Both the position numbers and the translations under genes were made by a program. Shown here one piece after another: positions 1 through 7,786 of a stretch of DNA of 36,380 nucleotides. The notes beneath the pieces were generated by a model that saw nothing but the letters and a program-made list of their open reading frames with translations, did no database searches and was not told the DNA's origin. The stretch is from a virus, in IMG/VR virus record IMGVR_UViG_3300009506_000111, positions 1 to 36,380 of that record; one strand, given 5' to 3'. The first letter of the stretch is position 1; each line of letters begins with the position of its first letter.

Positions 1-117
1 CGCTGGGCGGACCTGCGCGAGGCGGACCTGCGCGGGGCGTACCTGAGCGGGGCGAACCTGAGCGGGGCGAACCTGAGCGGGGCGAACCTGAGCGGGGCCC
101 TGGTGCTGAGCCGGTAG
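1..117 (+). CDS. Pentapeptide-repeat protein, C-terminal part (continues from the right end of the window)
   Basis: Frame 1 is open from the first base and gives 38 residues before TAG at 115-117. The sequence is tandem A-(D/N/Y)-L-(R/S)-G pentapeptides ending in a non-repeat tail LVLSR. The gene at 36093-36380 runs off the right edge in the same repeat and in the matching phase, so the two pieces probably make one 134-residue protein. Pentapeptide repeats fold into a right-handed quadrilateral beta-helix. Some family members (MfpA, Qnr) mimic DNA and bind gyrase, but no such role can be read here. The 15-bp DNA units are nearly identical, so the repeat number may be miscounted at the contig break. 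Confidence 0.85.
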   Translation, partial: RWADLREADLRGAYLSGANLSGANLSGANLSGALVLSR

Positions 118-204
118 AGCCAGGAGGTGAGCGGTGATCACGCGTGACGAAGCGTTGGAGGCGATCAGGTCCAACGTCCGGCCACTCCCCGACCTGAGCG
201 GGGC
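108..204 (+). repeat. 97-bp direct repeat, copy 1
   Basis: Matches 36067-36163 at 93 of 97 positions. It covers the pentapeptide stop codon, a Shine-Dalgarno AGGAGGTGAG, a GTG start and the first 23 codons of a pentapeptide-type reading frame. The differences are four single-base substitutions, two of them silent third-position changes. On a joined molecule the two copies flank the pentapeptide gene directly. Confidence 0.9.
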
Positions 205-244
205 TTGGGTGTTGGTCGGCAACCGTGAGATCAGGATCCCCTGA
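134..244 (+). CDS. 36-residue truncated paralog of the pentapeptide protein N-terminus
   Basis: GTG start with the Shine-Dalgarno AGGAGGTGAGC in front. The first 24 residues match the start of the pentapeptide protein ([13 protein letters not shown], then PLPDLSGA) with one substitution, N for D at residue 14. Where repeats would begin, the frame turns into AWVLVGNREIRIP and stops. The TGA at 242-244 overlaps the ATG of the next gene by one base, which suggests translational coupling. It could be a decayed duplicate kept as a leader peptide, or a small protein from a repeat collapse. Confidence 0.6.
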   Translation: MITRDEALEAIRSNVRPLPDLSGAWVLVGNREIRIP

Positions 245-831
245 TGCACCCGACCGCCCTGGAGGGCTTTCGGCGGATGATCGACGCTGCCTTCGGGCCG
301 ATGGTGGCGATGACGCAGGATCGGCCGATTCGCGCGCTCGACGTCGGCGGCGCCGACGTCAACGGAACGGTGCACACGATCGTGCGGCAGTGGTTTCCGG
401 TCGAGTCCATCGACGTGATGGACATCGAGTCCGGGTCTGGCGTGACGATCGTGGCCGACGCCACCGACCCGGCGACCTGGAGAATGCTGCAGCGCGAGCG
501 GGAGAACGCCAAGGGCGGCCTTTACGACCTTGTGATCACGACCGAGACCTTCGAGCACGTCGAGGCGTGGGGTCGGATCGTGCACGGCGCGGCCTCCGTG
601 CTCCGTCCCGGCGGGTGGTTCATCGGGACGTGCGCCAGTTGGGATCGTCGTCCGCATGGTGCGCGAGGTGCGCATAACCCGGAGCCTGGGGAGCACTACG
701 ACAACGTGCGGGCGGATGACCTGATCGCGTTCCTGCTCGGCGACTTCGCCGGCGAGGTGGTCGTCGAATACAGCCGGCGGCCCAGCTTCCCCACGACCAA
801 CGATCTGTACTGGAGGGCGCAGAAGCTGTGA
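244..831 (+). CDS. Class I SAM-dependent methyltransferase
   Basis: 195 residues. The Rossmann-fold motif I is ALDVGGAD (31-38). An acidic residue at the end of strand 2 is in DVMDIESG (about 57-64). Motif II/III is DLVITTETFEHVE (95-107) and a post-motif is VLRPGGWF (119-126). This is the layout of the Methyltransf_11/23 superfamily. The substrate cannot be read from sequence. The gene is followed by three glycosyltransferase-like genes with 4-bp start/stop overlaps, so methylation of a glycan or of a virion protein is the likeliest role, by inference. It starts at ATG 244, overlapping the preceding stop. Confidence 0.8.
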   Translation: MHPTALEGFRRMIDAAFGPMVAMTQDRPIRALDVGGADVNGTVHTIVRQWFPVESIDVMDIESGSGVTIVADATDPATWRMLQRERENAKGGLYDLVITTETFEHVEAWGRIVHGAASVLRPGGWFIGTCASWDRRPHGARGAHNPEPGEHYDNVRADDLIAFLLGDFAGEVVVEYSRRPSFPTTNDLYWRAQKL

Positions 832-1610
832 TCGTCGACGCCTTCCCCTACGCCTACGGTCCGGAGATCCTGCTCATCCGGTTGCATGAGCTGGCCGGCG
901 TCGTGGATCGGCACCTGATCGTCGAGGCTGACACGACGCACACCGGGCGGCCGCGCACCCCGCACTGGCCGGAGCTGCGGAACGATCCGCTGTTCGCCCC
1001 ATTCCGTGATCGGGTCGACTGGTCGTGGGTCGAGGTGCCGCGCAGTGTCGACAGGCCGATCGTCCGGGAGGGGTGGATCCGCTCGGCGGTGCTGGACGCG
1101 GTGCGCGGGATGCCCTACGCGAGCGACGACCTGTGGGTGCTGTTCGGCGACCATGACGAGATCCCGCACCCCGAGGCAATGTCGGACGCGCTCGCTGCGA
1201 GGTACCCGGCGGCCCGCTTGCTGACTCGCTACCACGAGTGGTACCTGAACCTGCGCGCCTCGGGCGGTCCGCACCTGTGGGAGTTCCGTCAACCGATGCT
1301 GTTCACGCTGGAGTGGGCAGCCCCGTACTCCGGCGAGGAGATGCGCGCCCGGCAGATCGGCTACCGGGCGGCCGGGACCGGTTGGCACCTGACGCTGCAG
1401 GGTGGCGCCGATGCGGTGGCGGAGAAGCTTCGCACGTTCGCGCACACCGAGATGTCCCGGTTCACCGCCCCGCTCATCTCCGCGCTCATGGAGCAGCGGC
1501 GCGACATCCTCGACCGCGCCCCGCTGGAGCTCGTGCCTGACGAGGAGCTGCCGCGCGCCGCGCTGGAGCTGGAGCGACGCGGCCTGCTGGAAGGGATGCT
1601 GATCCGATGA
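828..1610 (+). CDS. Glycosyltransferase family 17-like protein
   Basis: 260 residues, GTG start overlapping the previous stop as GTGA. It has the GT17 pattern: an N-terminal VDAFPYAYGPEILLIRLHEL, then VEADTTHTG (32-40), the metal-binding GDHDEIP (107-113) and GTGWHL (183-188). GT17 is the family of the bisecting N-acetylglucosaminyltransferase of glycoproteins and also occurs in bacteria and phages. Donor and acceptor are unknown. It sits inside a glycan-modification operon between the small and large terminase genes. Confidence 0.8.
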   Translation: MIVDAFPYAYGPEILLIRLHELAGVVDRHLIVEADTTHTGRPRTPHWPELRNDPLFAPFRDRVDWSWVEVPRSVDRPIVREGWIRSAVLDAVRGMPYASDDLWVLFGDHDEIPHPEAMSDALAARYPAARLLTRYHEWYLNLRASGGPHLWEFRQPMLFTLEWAAPYSGEEMRARQIGYRAAGTGWHLTLQGGADAVAEKLRTFAHTEMSRFTAPLISALMEQRRDILDRAPLELVPDEELPRAALELERRGLLEGMLIR

Positions 1611-2242
1611 CCCCCTGGCTCGTGGTGCCGACCCTCGGCAACCGGGACGGCTCGCTGGTACCCCTGCTGCGCGACGCCGGGATGCCTTCGGTGGTGATAG
1701 TGACGGGCAAGTCTGGTCTGTCTCAGTACGTCCTGGACGGAGGTGCCCGCGCAGCCCTTCGGGACATCTCCGGAACGCCCAACATCCACCGCTGGTGGAA
1801 CCGGGGCATCGACCACGCGGTGCGGCACGGAGCTGACGTCGTGGTGGTCTGCAACGACGACGTGCAGGCAGCGCCGGGGGCACTGCTGGAGCTGGCCGCG
1901 CACATCGAGGCGGGAGAGCCGCACTCCCCGATGCTGGTCTGGCCGGACGACCCGGCGCATGCCGCGCCGCGGGTGAGCGCGATCACCGGCTACTGCTTCG
2001 CGCTCGACCCGGTGCGCATCCGGCCCGACGAGTCGTTCGCGTGGTGGTACGGCGACAACGACTTGGAGTTGCGGGCCCGGGCGATGCGCCCCGACTACGG
2101 CGTGCAGGCGGTCAGCGTGCCCGGGATCACGCACCTGCGCACCGGGACGACCTACGATCGCCCCGTGCAGCACCTGATCAACGCCGACCGCGAGCTGTTC
2201 GCCCGGCGCTACCCGGACCTGATGGGAGGGTGGAAGCCATGA
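1607..2242 (+). CDS. GT-A fold (GT2-like) glycosyltransferase
   Basis: 211 residues, ATG overlapping the upstream TGA by 4 bp. A short GT2-like protein with an N-terminal VVPTLGNR strand, a DxD-type metal site CNDDV (82-86), a mid-domain TGYCFAL and a WWYGDNDLELR segment near residue 146 that corresponds to the acceptor-side ED motif. No membrane segment is seen, so it is probably cytoplasmic and acts with the neighbouring transferases. Confidence 0.78.
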   Translation: MTPWLVVPTLGNRDGSLVPLLRDAGMPSVVIVTGKSGLSQYVLDGGARAALRDISGTPNIHRWWNRGIDHAVRHGADVVVVCNDDVQAAPGALLELAAHIEAGEPHSPMLVWPDDPAHAAPRVSAITGYCFALDPVRIRPDESFAWWYGDNDLELRARAMRPDYGVQAVSVPGITHLRTGTTYDRPVQHLINADRELFARRYPDLMGGWKP

Positions 2243-3009
2243 CGTACCTGCTCGACGTGCTCGTGCCGTCTCGCGGCCGGCCGTTCAACGCCCGCCGGCT
2301 CTGGCGCGCGATCCAGGACACCGCGGCGCACCCTTCGCGGGTACGCCTGCGCGTACGGCTCGACGACGACGACCCACACGCCGGGCAGTACAACCGGCAC
2401 TACCCGGACGGGCAGTCCCTGCTCACCGCGGCGGACCTGATTGTCACCAGCGGGCCGCGCACCCGCCTCGCCGCGTCGTGGAACGAGCTGGCGGCACAGG
2501 CGGCCGACGGCGGGGCGACGCACCTTGCGCTCTGGGGCGACGACAACATCCCGATCACGCAGGGCTGGGACCTGCGGTTCGTCGAGCGGCTGGAGCGGGA
2601 CGGGCCGGGGTTCGCCTACGGTCGGGACGGGGTGTGGGATCACACCTACGATCGGGACATCGCCGGGCACCTCGTGCTGCCGACCGCGACCGTGTGGCCG
2701 GTTGAGCTGTACCAGGCCCTCGGGTGGGTCTCCCCGCCCGGGCTGACGCACCTGTGCATCGACGTGGCGTGGAGGGACCTCGGAGTCGCCGCGGGCTGCC
2801 TGTGGTATGAGCCGGAGGTCGAGATCAGGCACCTGCACCGGATCAAGGGCGCGCCGGACGATCAGACCTACCGCGACGCCAACGACAACCCGGCTCAGGT
2901 GGCCTCGGACTCGGCGCACCTGGGCGTGTGGCGCAACGGCCCCCGGTTCGCCGAGGACCTCGCCAAGGTGCGGGCGTTGCGCAGTCGCTGGTCGGTCGGC
3001 GCATCCTGA
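2239..3009 (+). CDS. Glycosyltransferase-like protein, GT-A fold
   Basis: 256 residues, start ATG 2239 chosen because it overlaps the preceding stop as ATGA. The N-terminus LDVLVPSRGRPFNARRLWRA is typical of GT-A transferases. It is followed by LDDDDP (41-46) and ALWGDDNIP (97-105), two possible metal/nucleotide-sugar sites. The second half contains HLCIDVAWRDLG and an HLHRIKGAPDD segment. It is the third transferase in a row and has no separate promoter. The specific activity is unknown. Confidence 0.68.
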   Translation: MTYLLDVLVPSRGRPFNARRLWRAIQDTAAHPSRVRLRVRLDDDDPHAGQYNRHYPDGQSLLTAADLIVTSGPRTRLAASWNELAAQAADGGATHLALWGDDNIPITQGWDLRFVERLERDGPGFAYGRDGVWDHTYDRDIAGHLVLPTATVWPVELYQALGWVSPPGLTHLCIDVAWRDLGVAAGCLWYEPEVEIRHLHRIKGAPDDQTYRDANDNPAQVASDSAHLGVWRNGPRFAEDLAKVRALRSRWSVGAS

Positions 3010-3013
3010 CCTC

Positions 3014-4291
3014 GTGACGCTCTACGCCCCCCTGACCGGCAAGGCGCGTCGGTCGGTGCAGCTCGCAACCCGGCGGATGAACGTGTGGGAGGGCGCCGTC
3101 CGCTCCGGCAAGACGGTGGCCTCGATCATCGCGTGGCTGCGGTACGTGCGCACCGGTCCGCCCGGCGACCTGCTCATGGTGGGCAAGACTGAGCGGACGC
3201 TCAAGCGCAACATCATCGCGCCGATCATGGTGATGCTCGGACCCCGGGCCCGCTATGTCGAGGGCTCGGGGGAGCTGTGGATCTGTGGCCGACGGATCTG
3301 GACCGTGGGCGCCAACGACGCGCAGTCCGAGGGCAAGATCCGTGGCATGACGCTGGCAGGCGCCTACATCGATGAGGCGACCCTGATGCCCGAGGCGATG
3401 TGGCGGATGCTCGGCACTCGACTGAGTGTGAGCGGAGCGCGGCTGTTCGCCACGACGAACCCCGATAACCCACGACACTGGTTGCGGCAGGTGCTGGCCC
3501 GAGCTGAGACGTGGCTCACCCCCGATGGTGACGTCACGCCCGGCCGGGAGCCGACGGCCGTCGGGCCGACCCTCGACCTCGCCCGGTTCAGCTTCACGCT
3601 CGCCGACAACCCGCACCTGTCCCCGGAGTACATCGCTGCACTCTCCGCGGAGTACAGCGGGCTGTGGTACCGGCGGTTCATCCGCGGTGAGTGGGTGATC
3701 GCCGAGGGCAGCATCTACGACATGTGGGACCCAGCGCGTCACCTTGTCGACCCGCTGCAGGTGCCCGAGCCCGAGATGCTGGTCTCGCTCGGGGTGGACT
3801 ACGGCACCCGGCACGTGTTCGCCGCCGAGCTGCTGGCGCTGGCCCGGGGTCGGCTGTGGATGATCGACGAGTGGCGCTGGTCCTCCCAGCAGACCCGGGT
3901 GCAGCTCGCCCCGACGCAGTACAGCCAGCGCCTGCGCGGCTGGCTCGGCGACCGGTACCCCGAGGGGGTCTACGTCGACCCGGCGGCCGCGGACTTCCGG
4001 CGCCAACTCTGGACCGACGGGATGCCGGGGGTGCGCCTGGCCGTCAACGACGTAGCGCCGGGCATCCGCACGATGGCCGGCCTGTTGTCCGGGCAGCGCC
4101 CGCGCCTGCTGGTCAGCCGCGCGTGCGAGGGTCTGATCGAGACCTTGCCGGGCTACTCTTGGGATGAGAAGGCGGCGGCACTCGGAGTGGACAAGCCCGT
4201 GAAAGAGGCCGACGACGAGCTCGATGCGGCGCGGTATGGAGTGCACTCCTCCCGGGCGTCCTGGGAGCCGCACCTCACCCCGGCGGCCTGA
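3014..4291 (+). CDS. terL: Terminase large subunit
   Basis: 425 residues, the ATP-driven packaging motor and nuclease. The start is taken as GTG 3014, four bases after the previous stop. The Walker A variant is AVRSGKT (28-34), Walker B is AYIDEAT with the DE pair at 120-121, and the coupling motif is TTNP (147-150). The C-terminal RNase H-like nuclease shows LGVDYGT (about 259), YVDPAAADF (about 318) and DDELDAARYG (about 400). Motif order and size match Terminase_6/Terminase_3-type large subunits. It lies directly upstream of the portal. Confidence 0.92.
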   Translation: MTLYAPLTGKARRSVQLATRRMNVWEGAVRSGKTVASIIAWLRYVRTGPPGDLLMVGKTERTLKRNIIAPIMVMLGPRARYVEGSGELWICGRRIWTVGANDAQSEGKIRGMTLAGAYIDEATLMPEAMWRMLGTRLSVSGARLFATTNPDNPRHWLRQVLARAETWLTPDGDVTPGREPTAVGPTLDLARFSFTLADNPHLSPEYIAALSAEYSGLWYRRFIRGEWVIAEGSIYDMWDPARHLVDPLQVPEPEMLVSLGVDYGTRHVFAAELLALARGRLWMIDEWRWSSQQTRVQLAPTQYSQRLRGWLGDRYPEGVYVDPAAADFRRQLWTDGMPGVRLAVNDVAPGIRTMAGLLSGQRPRLLVSRACEGLIETLPGYSWDEKAAALGVDKPVKEADDELDAARYGVHSSRASWEPHLTPAA

Positions 4292-4303
4292 GACGGAGGA
4301 TCG

Positions 4304-5917
4304 ATGGCACTGCCCACCGGTGCGGAGCAGTGGCCCCCGCATGAGCTCGGCGAGGAGATCGAGCGGGTTCGCAGGCTCGCCGCCTGGTACGGAGGCGACA
4401 AGCGGGTCCTGCTGCCCTACTCGGCGGCGGCGGCCGGCGCCGGGGGCAGCCCGCCCGGCATGGTTGCGCGGTGGCTGCTCGGCCGACGCCCCGGCGGGGC
4501 GATCAGCGGCGAGATGGGCGGGTGGGGGGAGCCCGACCCGCTGCACATGCCGGTCGCGGCGGACATCGCGCGCACCTCGGCCGACCTGCTGTTCGCCGAG
4601 ACCCCGGTGTTCTCCGCGCCCTCGGACGCCGCGCAGGCGCGCCTCGACGCGCTGGGCGAGAACCTCGGGCTGGACGCGGGGTTGCTGGAGGCTGCCGAGC
4701 TGGCGGCAGCGCTGAGCGGGATCTACTGGCGGGTCGGGTTCGACGTGGCGGTCGCTCCGGATCGGCCGGTGCTGGCATGGGTGCAGCCGGACAACGCCAT
4801 CCCGGAGTGGTCCTACGGCGAGCTGCGCGCGGTGACCTTCGTGCGCCGTCTGGAGCCACTGCTGCAGGACCGGCGGGTGTGGCGGCACCTGGAGCGGTAC
4901 TCCGTGGTGCCGACCGGGTCGGGTCCGGCCGCGCAGATCGAGCACGGGTTGTTCGCGGGGTCGGCCGAGGAGGGCTCGCCGCTCGGTGTGCCGATGCCGC
5001 TGACCGAGCATCCCGACACCGCCCCGATCGCCGAGTCGCTCACGGTCGACAACCTGATGCTGTTCCCCGGCGTGCCGATGCTTGCCGGGTACGTGCCGAA
5101 CATGCGTCCCAACCGGGCGCGGCGCGGCTCCCCGCTCGGGCGCGCCGACATCGAGCAGCTCGACGACGCGCTGCGCGGTATCGACGACGTGTGGACGTCG
5201 TGGATGCGGGACCTGCGCTTGGCGAAGGCGCGGATCATCGTGCCGGACGAGTACCTGCGGGTGAACGGGCCCGGCGAGGGCGCCACCTTCGACGTCGATC
5301 GGTCGGTCTACACGCCCCTGCGGATGATGCAGCCGGACGGCGGTGCGAAGGCCACCGACATGATCCAGTTGATCCAGTTCGCCATCCGCACCGCCGAGCA
5401 CGGCGACACCCTGCGCGCCCTGATCCAGCAGGCCATCGGCTCGGCCGGGTACTCGCTGTGGACCTTCGGCATGGCGGACCCCGGCGCGCCGGCCGCCACT
5501 GCCACCGAGGTCGAGGCGCGCGAGCGGTTGAGCAACCGGACCCGGGAGAAGAAGGCGCGCTACTGGAGCCCGGCGCTGCGCGGGATGTGGTCCGCGGTGC
5601 TCGCCCTGGACTACTACCTGCGGTTCCCCGGGGCGGTGCGGCTGGCCCCGGGCGAGGTGGTCGGCGTCGAGCTGCGCCGCGAGTCCGACCGCGAGCCGCA
5701 GGCGATGGCACAGACGCTGTCCCTGCTCGCGCAGGCTGAGGCCGCCAGCACCCGCACGAAGGTGGAGGCGCTGCACCCGGAGTGGACGCCGGAGCAGGTG
5801 ACCAAGGAGGTCGCGCTCATCCGGGCCGAGGCGGGCCTGCCGGCCGCCGACCCGCTCGCCGTCGGCCCTGTCACTCCGGCCGACCTGAGCGCGGCCGGAG
5901 TGGGCGCGGGTGGCTGA
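4304..5917 (+). CDS. Portal protein
   Basis: 537 residues with a good GGAGG ribosome site before ATG 4304. It is the size of SPP1-type portals and sits directly after terL. Features are the N-terminal VRRLAAWYGGDKR helix, the DIARTSADLLFAETP segment, a central VQPDNAIPEW strand, an acidic clip/stem region, and LSNRTREKKARYW with a following helix. The ring of twelve subunits forms the DNA entry vertex and binds terminase and connector. It ends 4 bp before a convergent gene. Confidence 0.88.
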   Translation: MALPTGAEQWPPHELGEEIERVRRLAAWYGGDKRVLLPYSAAAAGAGGSPPGMVARWLLGRRPGGAISGEMGGWGEPDPLHMPVAADIARTSADLLFAETPVFSAPSDAAQARLDALGENLGLDAGLLEAAELAAALSGIYWRVGFDVAVAPDRPVLAWVQPDNAIPEWSYGELRAVTFVRRLEPLLQDRRVWRHLERYSVVPTGSGPAAQIEHGLFAGSAEEGSPLGVPMPLTEHPDTAPIAESLTVDNLMLFPGVPMLAGYVPNMRPNRARRGSPLGRADIEQLDDALRGIDDVWTSWMRDLRLAKARIIVPDEYLRVNGPGEGATFDVDRSVYTPLRMMQPDGGAKATDMIQLIQFAIRTAEHGDTLRALIQQAIGSAGYSLWTFGMADPGAPAATATEVEARERLSNRTREKKARYWSPALRGMWSAVLALDYYLRFPGAVRLAPGEVVGVELRRESDREPQAMAQTLSLLAQAEAASTRTKVEALHPEWTPEQVTKEVALIRAEAGLPAADPLAVGPVTPADLSAAGVGAGG

Positions 5918-5921
5918 GGTG

Positions 5922-6182
5922 TCATCCGAGGACGGCGACGCGGTGGCCTCGCCCGGTCAGAGTCAGCGTGTACCCCTGGCGGGAGTGCGGGTCGCCGGAC
6001 AGTTCGATCAGGCCGGCCCGGACGCACCGCATCACGATGCGGTCGCCGAAGGCGTTGCTCCCGTGGGGGCCAACGGCAACGGCGAGGCCGTGCTTGCCGG
6101 TCATCGTCCCGCCCTTGGAGAGCAGGATCTTGCACGCCTGGATCATGCGGGGGCCGATGCGGTATGTCTTCGTCGTCGTCAT
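5922..6182 (-). CDS. Small winged-helix-like protein, reverse-oriented insertion (moron)
   Basis: 86 residues on the opposite strand to all surrounding head genes. The pattern MIQACKILLSKGG, LAVAVG, GDRIVMRCVRAGLIEL and YTLTLTGRGHRV resembles a winged helix-turn-helix: helices followed by a two-stranded wing. There is no Shine-Dalgarno. Instead a -10 box TACAGT lies 6 nt before ATG, which fits a leaderless message, and tandem TAGACA-type boxes lie further upstream. Leaderless repressor genes are known from phages (lambda cI from PRM). It is a candidate regulator; DNA binding is inferred. Confidence 0.7.
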   Translation of the reverse strand: MTTTKTYRIGPRMIQACKILLSKGGTMTGKHGLAVAVGPHGSNAFGDRIVMRCVRAGLIELSGDPHSRQGYTLTLTGRGHRVAVLG

Positions 6183-6188
6183 GAGACA

Positions 6189-6228
6189 ACTGTAGCGCGT
6201 TTACCTGCGCAGTGTCTACCCTTGTCGA
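6189..6228 (-). promoter_or_regulatory. Tandem-hexamer promoter/operator A (reverse strand)
   Basis: Read on the minus strand: TCGACA, N4, TAGACA, N18, TACAGT, N6, ATG of the gene ending at 6182. The second hexamer is at -35 spacing, and the first lies 10 bp further upstream. At the other sites of this family the second box lies inside the -35/-10 spacer instead. The site covers a possible GTG start of the rightward MuF gene at 6212. Confidence 0.65.
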
Positions 6229-6235
6229 GTGTCCG

Positions 6236-7336
6236 ATGACCAACCCGATCGATCGGCTCGCCCTGACGATGTTCCGCCTCGCCGGGGAGGCGGAACTCGC
6301 GCTGATTACCCGCATCAGCAAGGCGTTGGCCAGGGGGATTGACGCCCCGGGGTGGGCGCAGCGTCAGCTCGGCGACCTCGCGCGCCTGCGCCGGGGCTGG
6401 GAGGCAGACGTCGGGGCATGGCTGCTGCGGGGGCAGGCGCAGGCCGTGACCGCGGTCGGCGAGGCGGGCGAGTGGGGCGCCGCCCGGGCGCACGCGGAGA
6501 TGCGCGTCGCCCTGCGTCGCACCGCGCTGGCCTCTCCGCTGCCGGGCACGCAGGGCGTGATGGCGCTCGCCGAGGAGCTGTCCGGGATGCTCGGCAGTAC
6601 CCGGCTCGGTGTCCTCCGCGCCACCGAGGACGTGTTCCGCACCGTCGTGGCGCAGGCGTCCGCTCAGGTGCTGCTCGGAGCGCAGACGCGCCGCGGGGTG
6701 GCGCAGACCGTGCTCGATCGACTCGTCGCTCGTGGCATCAGCGGCTTCACTGACGCGGCCGGACGGCGCTGGGAGCTGGGCAGCTACACCGAGATGGCCA
6801 CCCGCACGGTCACGCAGCGCGCCGCGGTGCAGGCGCACGCCGACGCCCTGGTCGGCGCCGGAGTGGATCTCGTGATCGTCAGCGACGCCCAGCAGGAGTG
6901 CAGGCTGTGCCGGCCATGGGAGGGCAAGGTGCTCTCGCTGTCCGGAGCGGGCGCCGGGACCTACCCGCTACCGAGTGCCGTCAACCCGGACAAGATCGTG
7001 CAGGTCAAGGTCTCAGGCACGCTCGACGAGGCGAGGCGCTCCGGGCTCTTTCACCCCAACTGTCGGCACTCGGCGAGCGCCTACCTGCCCGGCCTGACCA
7101 AGCCCGCTCGCACGGCGACCGCCGACCCGCAGGGCAGCGCGGATCGGCAGCGCCTGCGCGAACTGGAGCGACGGGTGCGACGCGAGAAGCTGCGCGAGGC
7201 GGCTGCCCTCGACCCGGCCGCGCAGGCACGCGCGCGCGCTCGGGTACGCGCGGCGCAGGCAGCGATCAGAGATCACGTGGACAGCACTTCGGCGAAGCGT
7301 CAGCCCGCGCGGGAGCGGATCGGCATAGCGCGCTGA
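6236..7336 (+). CDS. MuF-like minor capsid protein
   Basis: 366 residues from ATG 6236. A GTG at 6212 would add 8 residues but falls in promoter A, and neither start has a clear ribosome site. The C-terminal half carries the Phage_min_cap2/SPP1 gp7-like signature: RTVTQRAAVQAHAD, then VSDAQQECRLCRPWEGKVLS and GLFHPNCRHS with conserved Cys and His. The tail is a basic coiled coil. Such proteins bind the portal inside the procapsid and are ejected with DNA in some phages. No toxin domain is seen after the MuF part. Confidence 0.85.
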   Translation: MTNPIDRLALTMFRLAGEAELALITRISKALARGIDAPGWAQRQLGDLARLRRGWEADVGAWLLRGQAQAVTAVGEAGEWGAARAHAEMRVALRRTALASPLPGTQGVMALAEELSGMLGSTRLGVLRATEDVFRTVVAQASAQVLLGAQTRRGVAQTVLDRLVARGISGFTDAAGRRWELGSYTEMATRTVTQRAAVQAHADALVGAGVDLVIVSDAQQECRLCRPWEGKVLSLSGAGAGTYPLPSAVNPDKIVQVKVSGTLDEARRSGLFHPNCRHSASAYLPGLTKPARTATADPQGSADRQRLRELERRVRREKLREAAALDPAAQARARARVRAAQAAIRDHVDSTSAKRQPARERIGIAR

Positions 7337-7337
7337 G

Positions 7338-7649
7338 TTACGCCGGAGGGGTGCGGGTCGGCCCGACTCCGGAGCACCGCGCATCCATCACCGAGATGAT
7401 CATCGGGCGGTCCGGATCGAACCCCTCCTTGTCGTGGAACCCCTGGACGATGCCGGCCAGGACGGTGTCGCGGCTCAGCGCCCACGCGGTGCAGGTCGCC
7501 TCGACGGCGTGGTTCGTTTCGATGTTGGACCACAGCGTGTCCATGCCGGTGCGGGTGCGCTCCGGCACCGTTGGACCCGAGGAGCAGGCGGCCAGGAGCA
7601 GAGCGCCGGAGGCAAGCGCGAGGGCGTCGCGTCCGATTCGTATCGTCAT
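7338..7649 (-). CDS. Phage-encoded lipoprotein, reverse-oriented (moron)
   Basis: 103 residues. The signal peptide has a basic start (MTIRIGRDA), a hydrophobic core and a lipobox LAAC with the lipidated Cys at residue 22, so the mature protein should be anchored to the outer face of the host membrane. The mature part (about 82 residues) is unknown. It has two more Cys (ATCTAW, DARCSG) that could pair and a DRPMIISVMDARC strand. It has its own leaderless promoter and stops one base past the end of the MuF gene. Superinfection exclusion is a reasonable guess, not shown. Confidence 0.75.
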   Translation of the reverse strand: MTIRIGRDALALASGALLLAACSSGPTVPERTRTGMDTLWSNIETNHAVEATCTAWALSRDTVLAGIVQGFHDKEGFDPDRPMIISVMDARCSGVGPTRTPPA

Positions 7650-7655
7650 GCCTTA

Positions 7656-7685
7656 ACCGTAGGGCACATTGTCGACACTTGTCTA
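7656..7685 (-). promoter_or_regulatory. Tandem-hexamer leaderless promoter B (reverse strand)
   Basis: Minus strand: TAGACA, N4, TCGACA, N8, TACGGT, then TAAGGC and the ATG of the lipoprotein. The first hexamer is 18 bp from the -10 box. The transcription start should fall at or next to the ATG, so the message has no leader. Confidence 0.75.
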
Positions 7686-7786
7686 TTCCATGGATTCTGG
7701 TTCCACGTGAAACCGCATCCTTACCGGTACAGTGTGCTCCAGCGCGGACCGGGTGTCCGCATCGCGAGATCCCGGGAGGATCGACC

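Noticed and set aside
696-1883. Long minus-strand frames over the glycosyltransferase genes
   Set aside because: They mirror clearly coding plus-strand genes with motifs and overlaps; the products are low-complexity Arg-rich.
2843-5776. A 977-residue open frame on the minus strand
   Set aside because: It runs antisense over terL and portal, is Arg/Pro/Gly/His-rich low complexity, has no ribosome site and is a shadow of high-GC codon bias.
6212-6235. GTG 6212 as the MuF start
   Set aside because: It lies inside promoter A and lacks a ribosome site; ATG 6236 is preferred although its own site is also weak.
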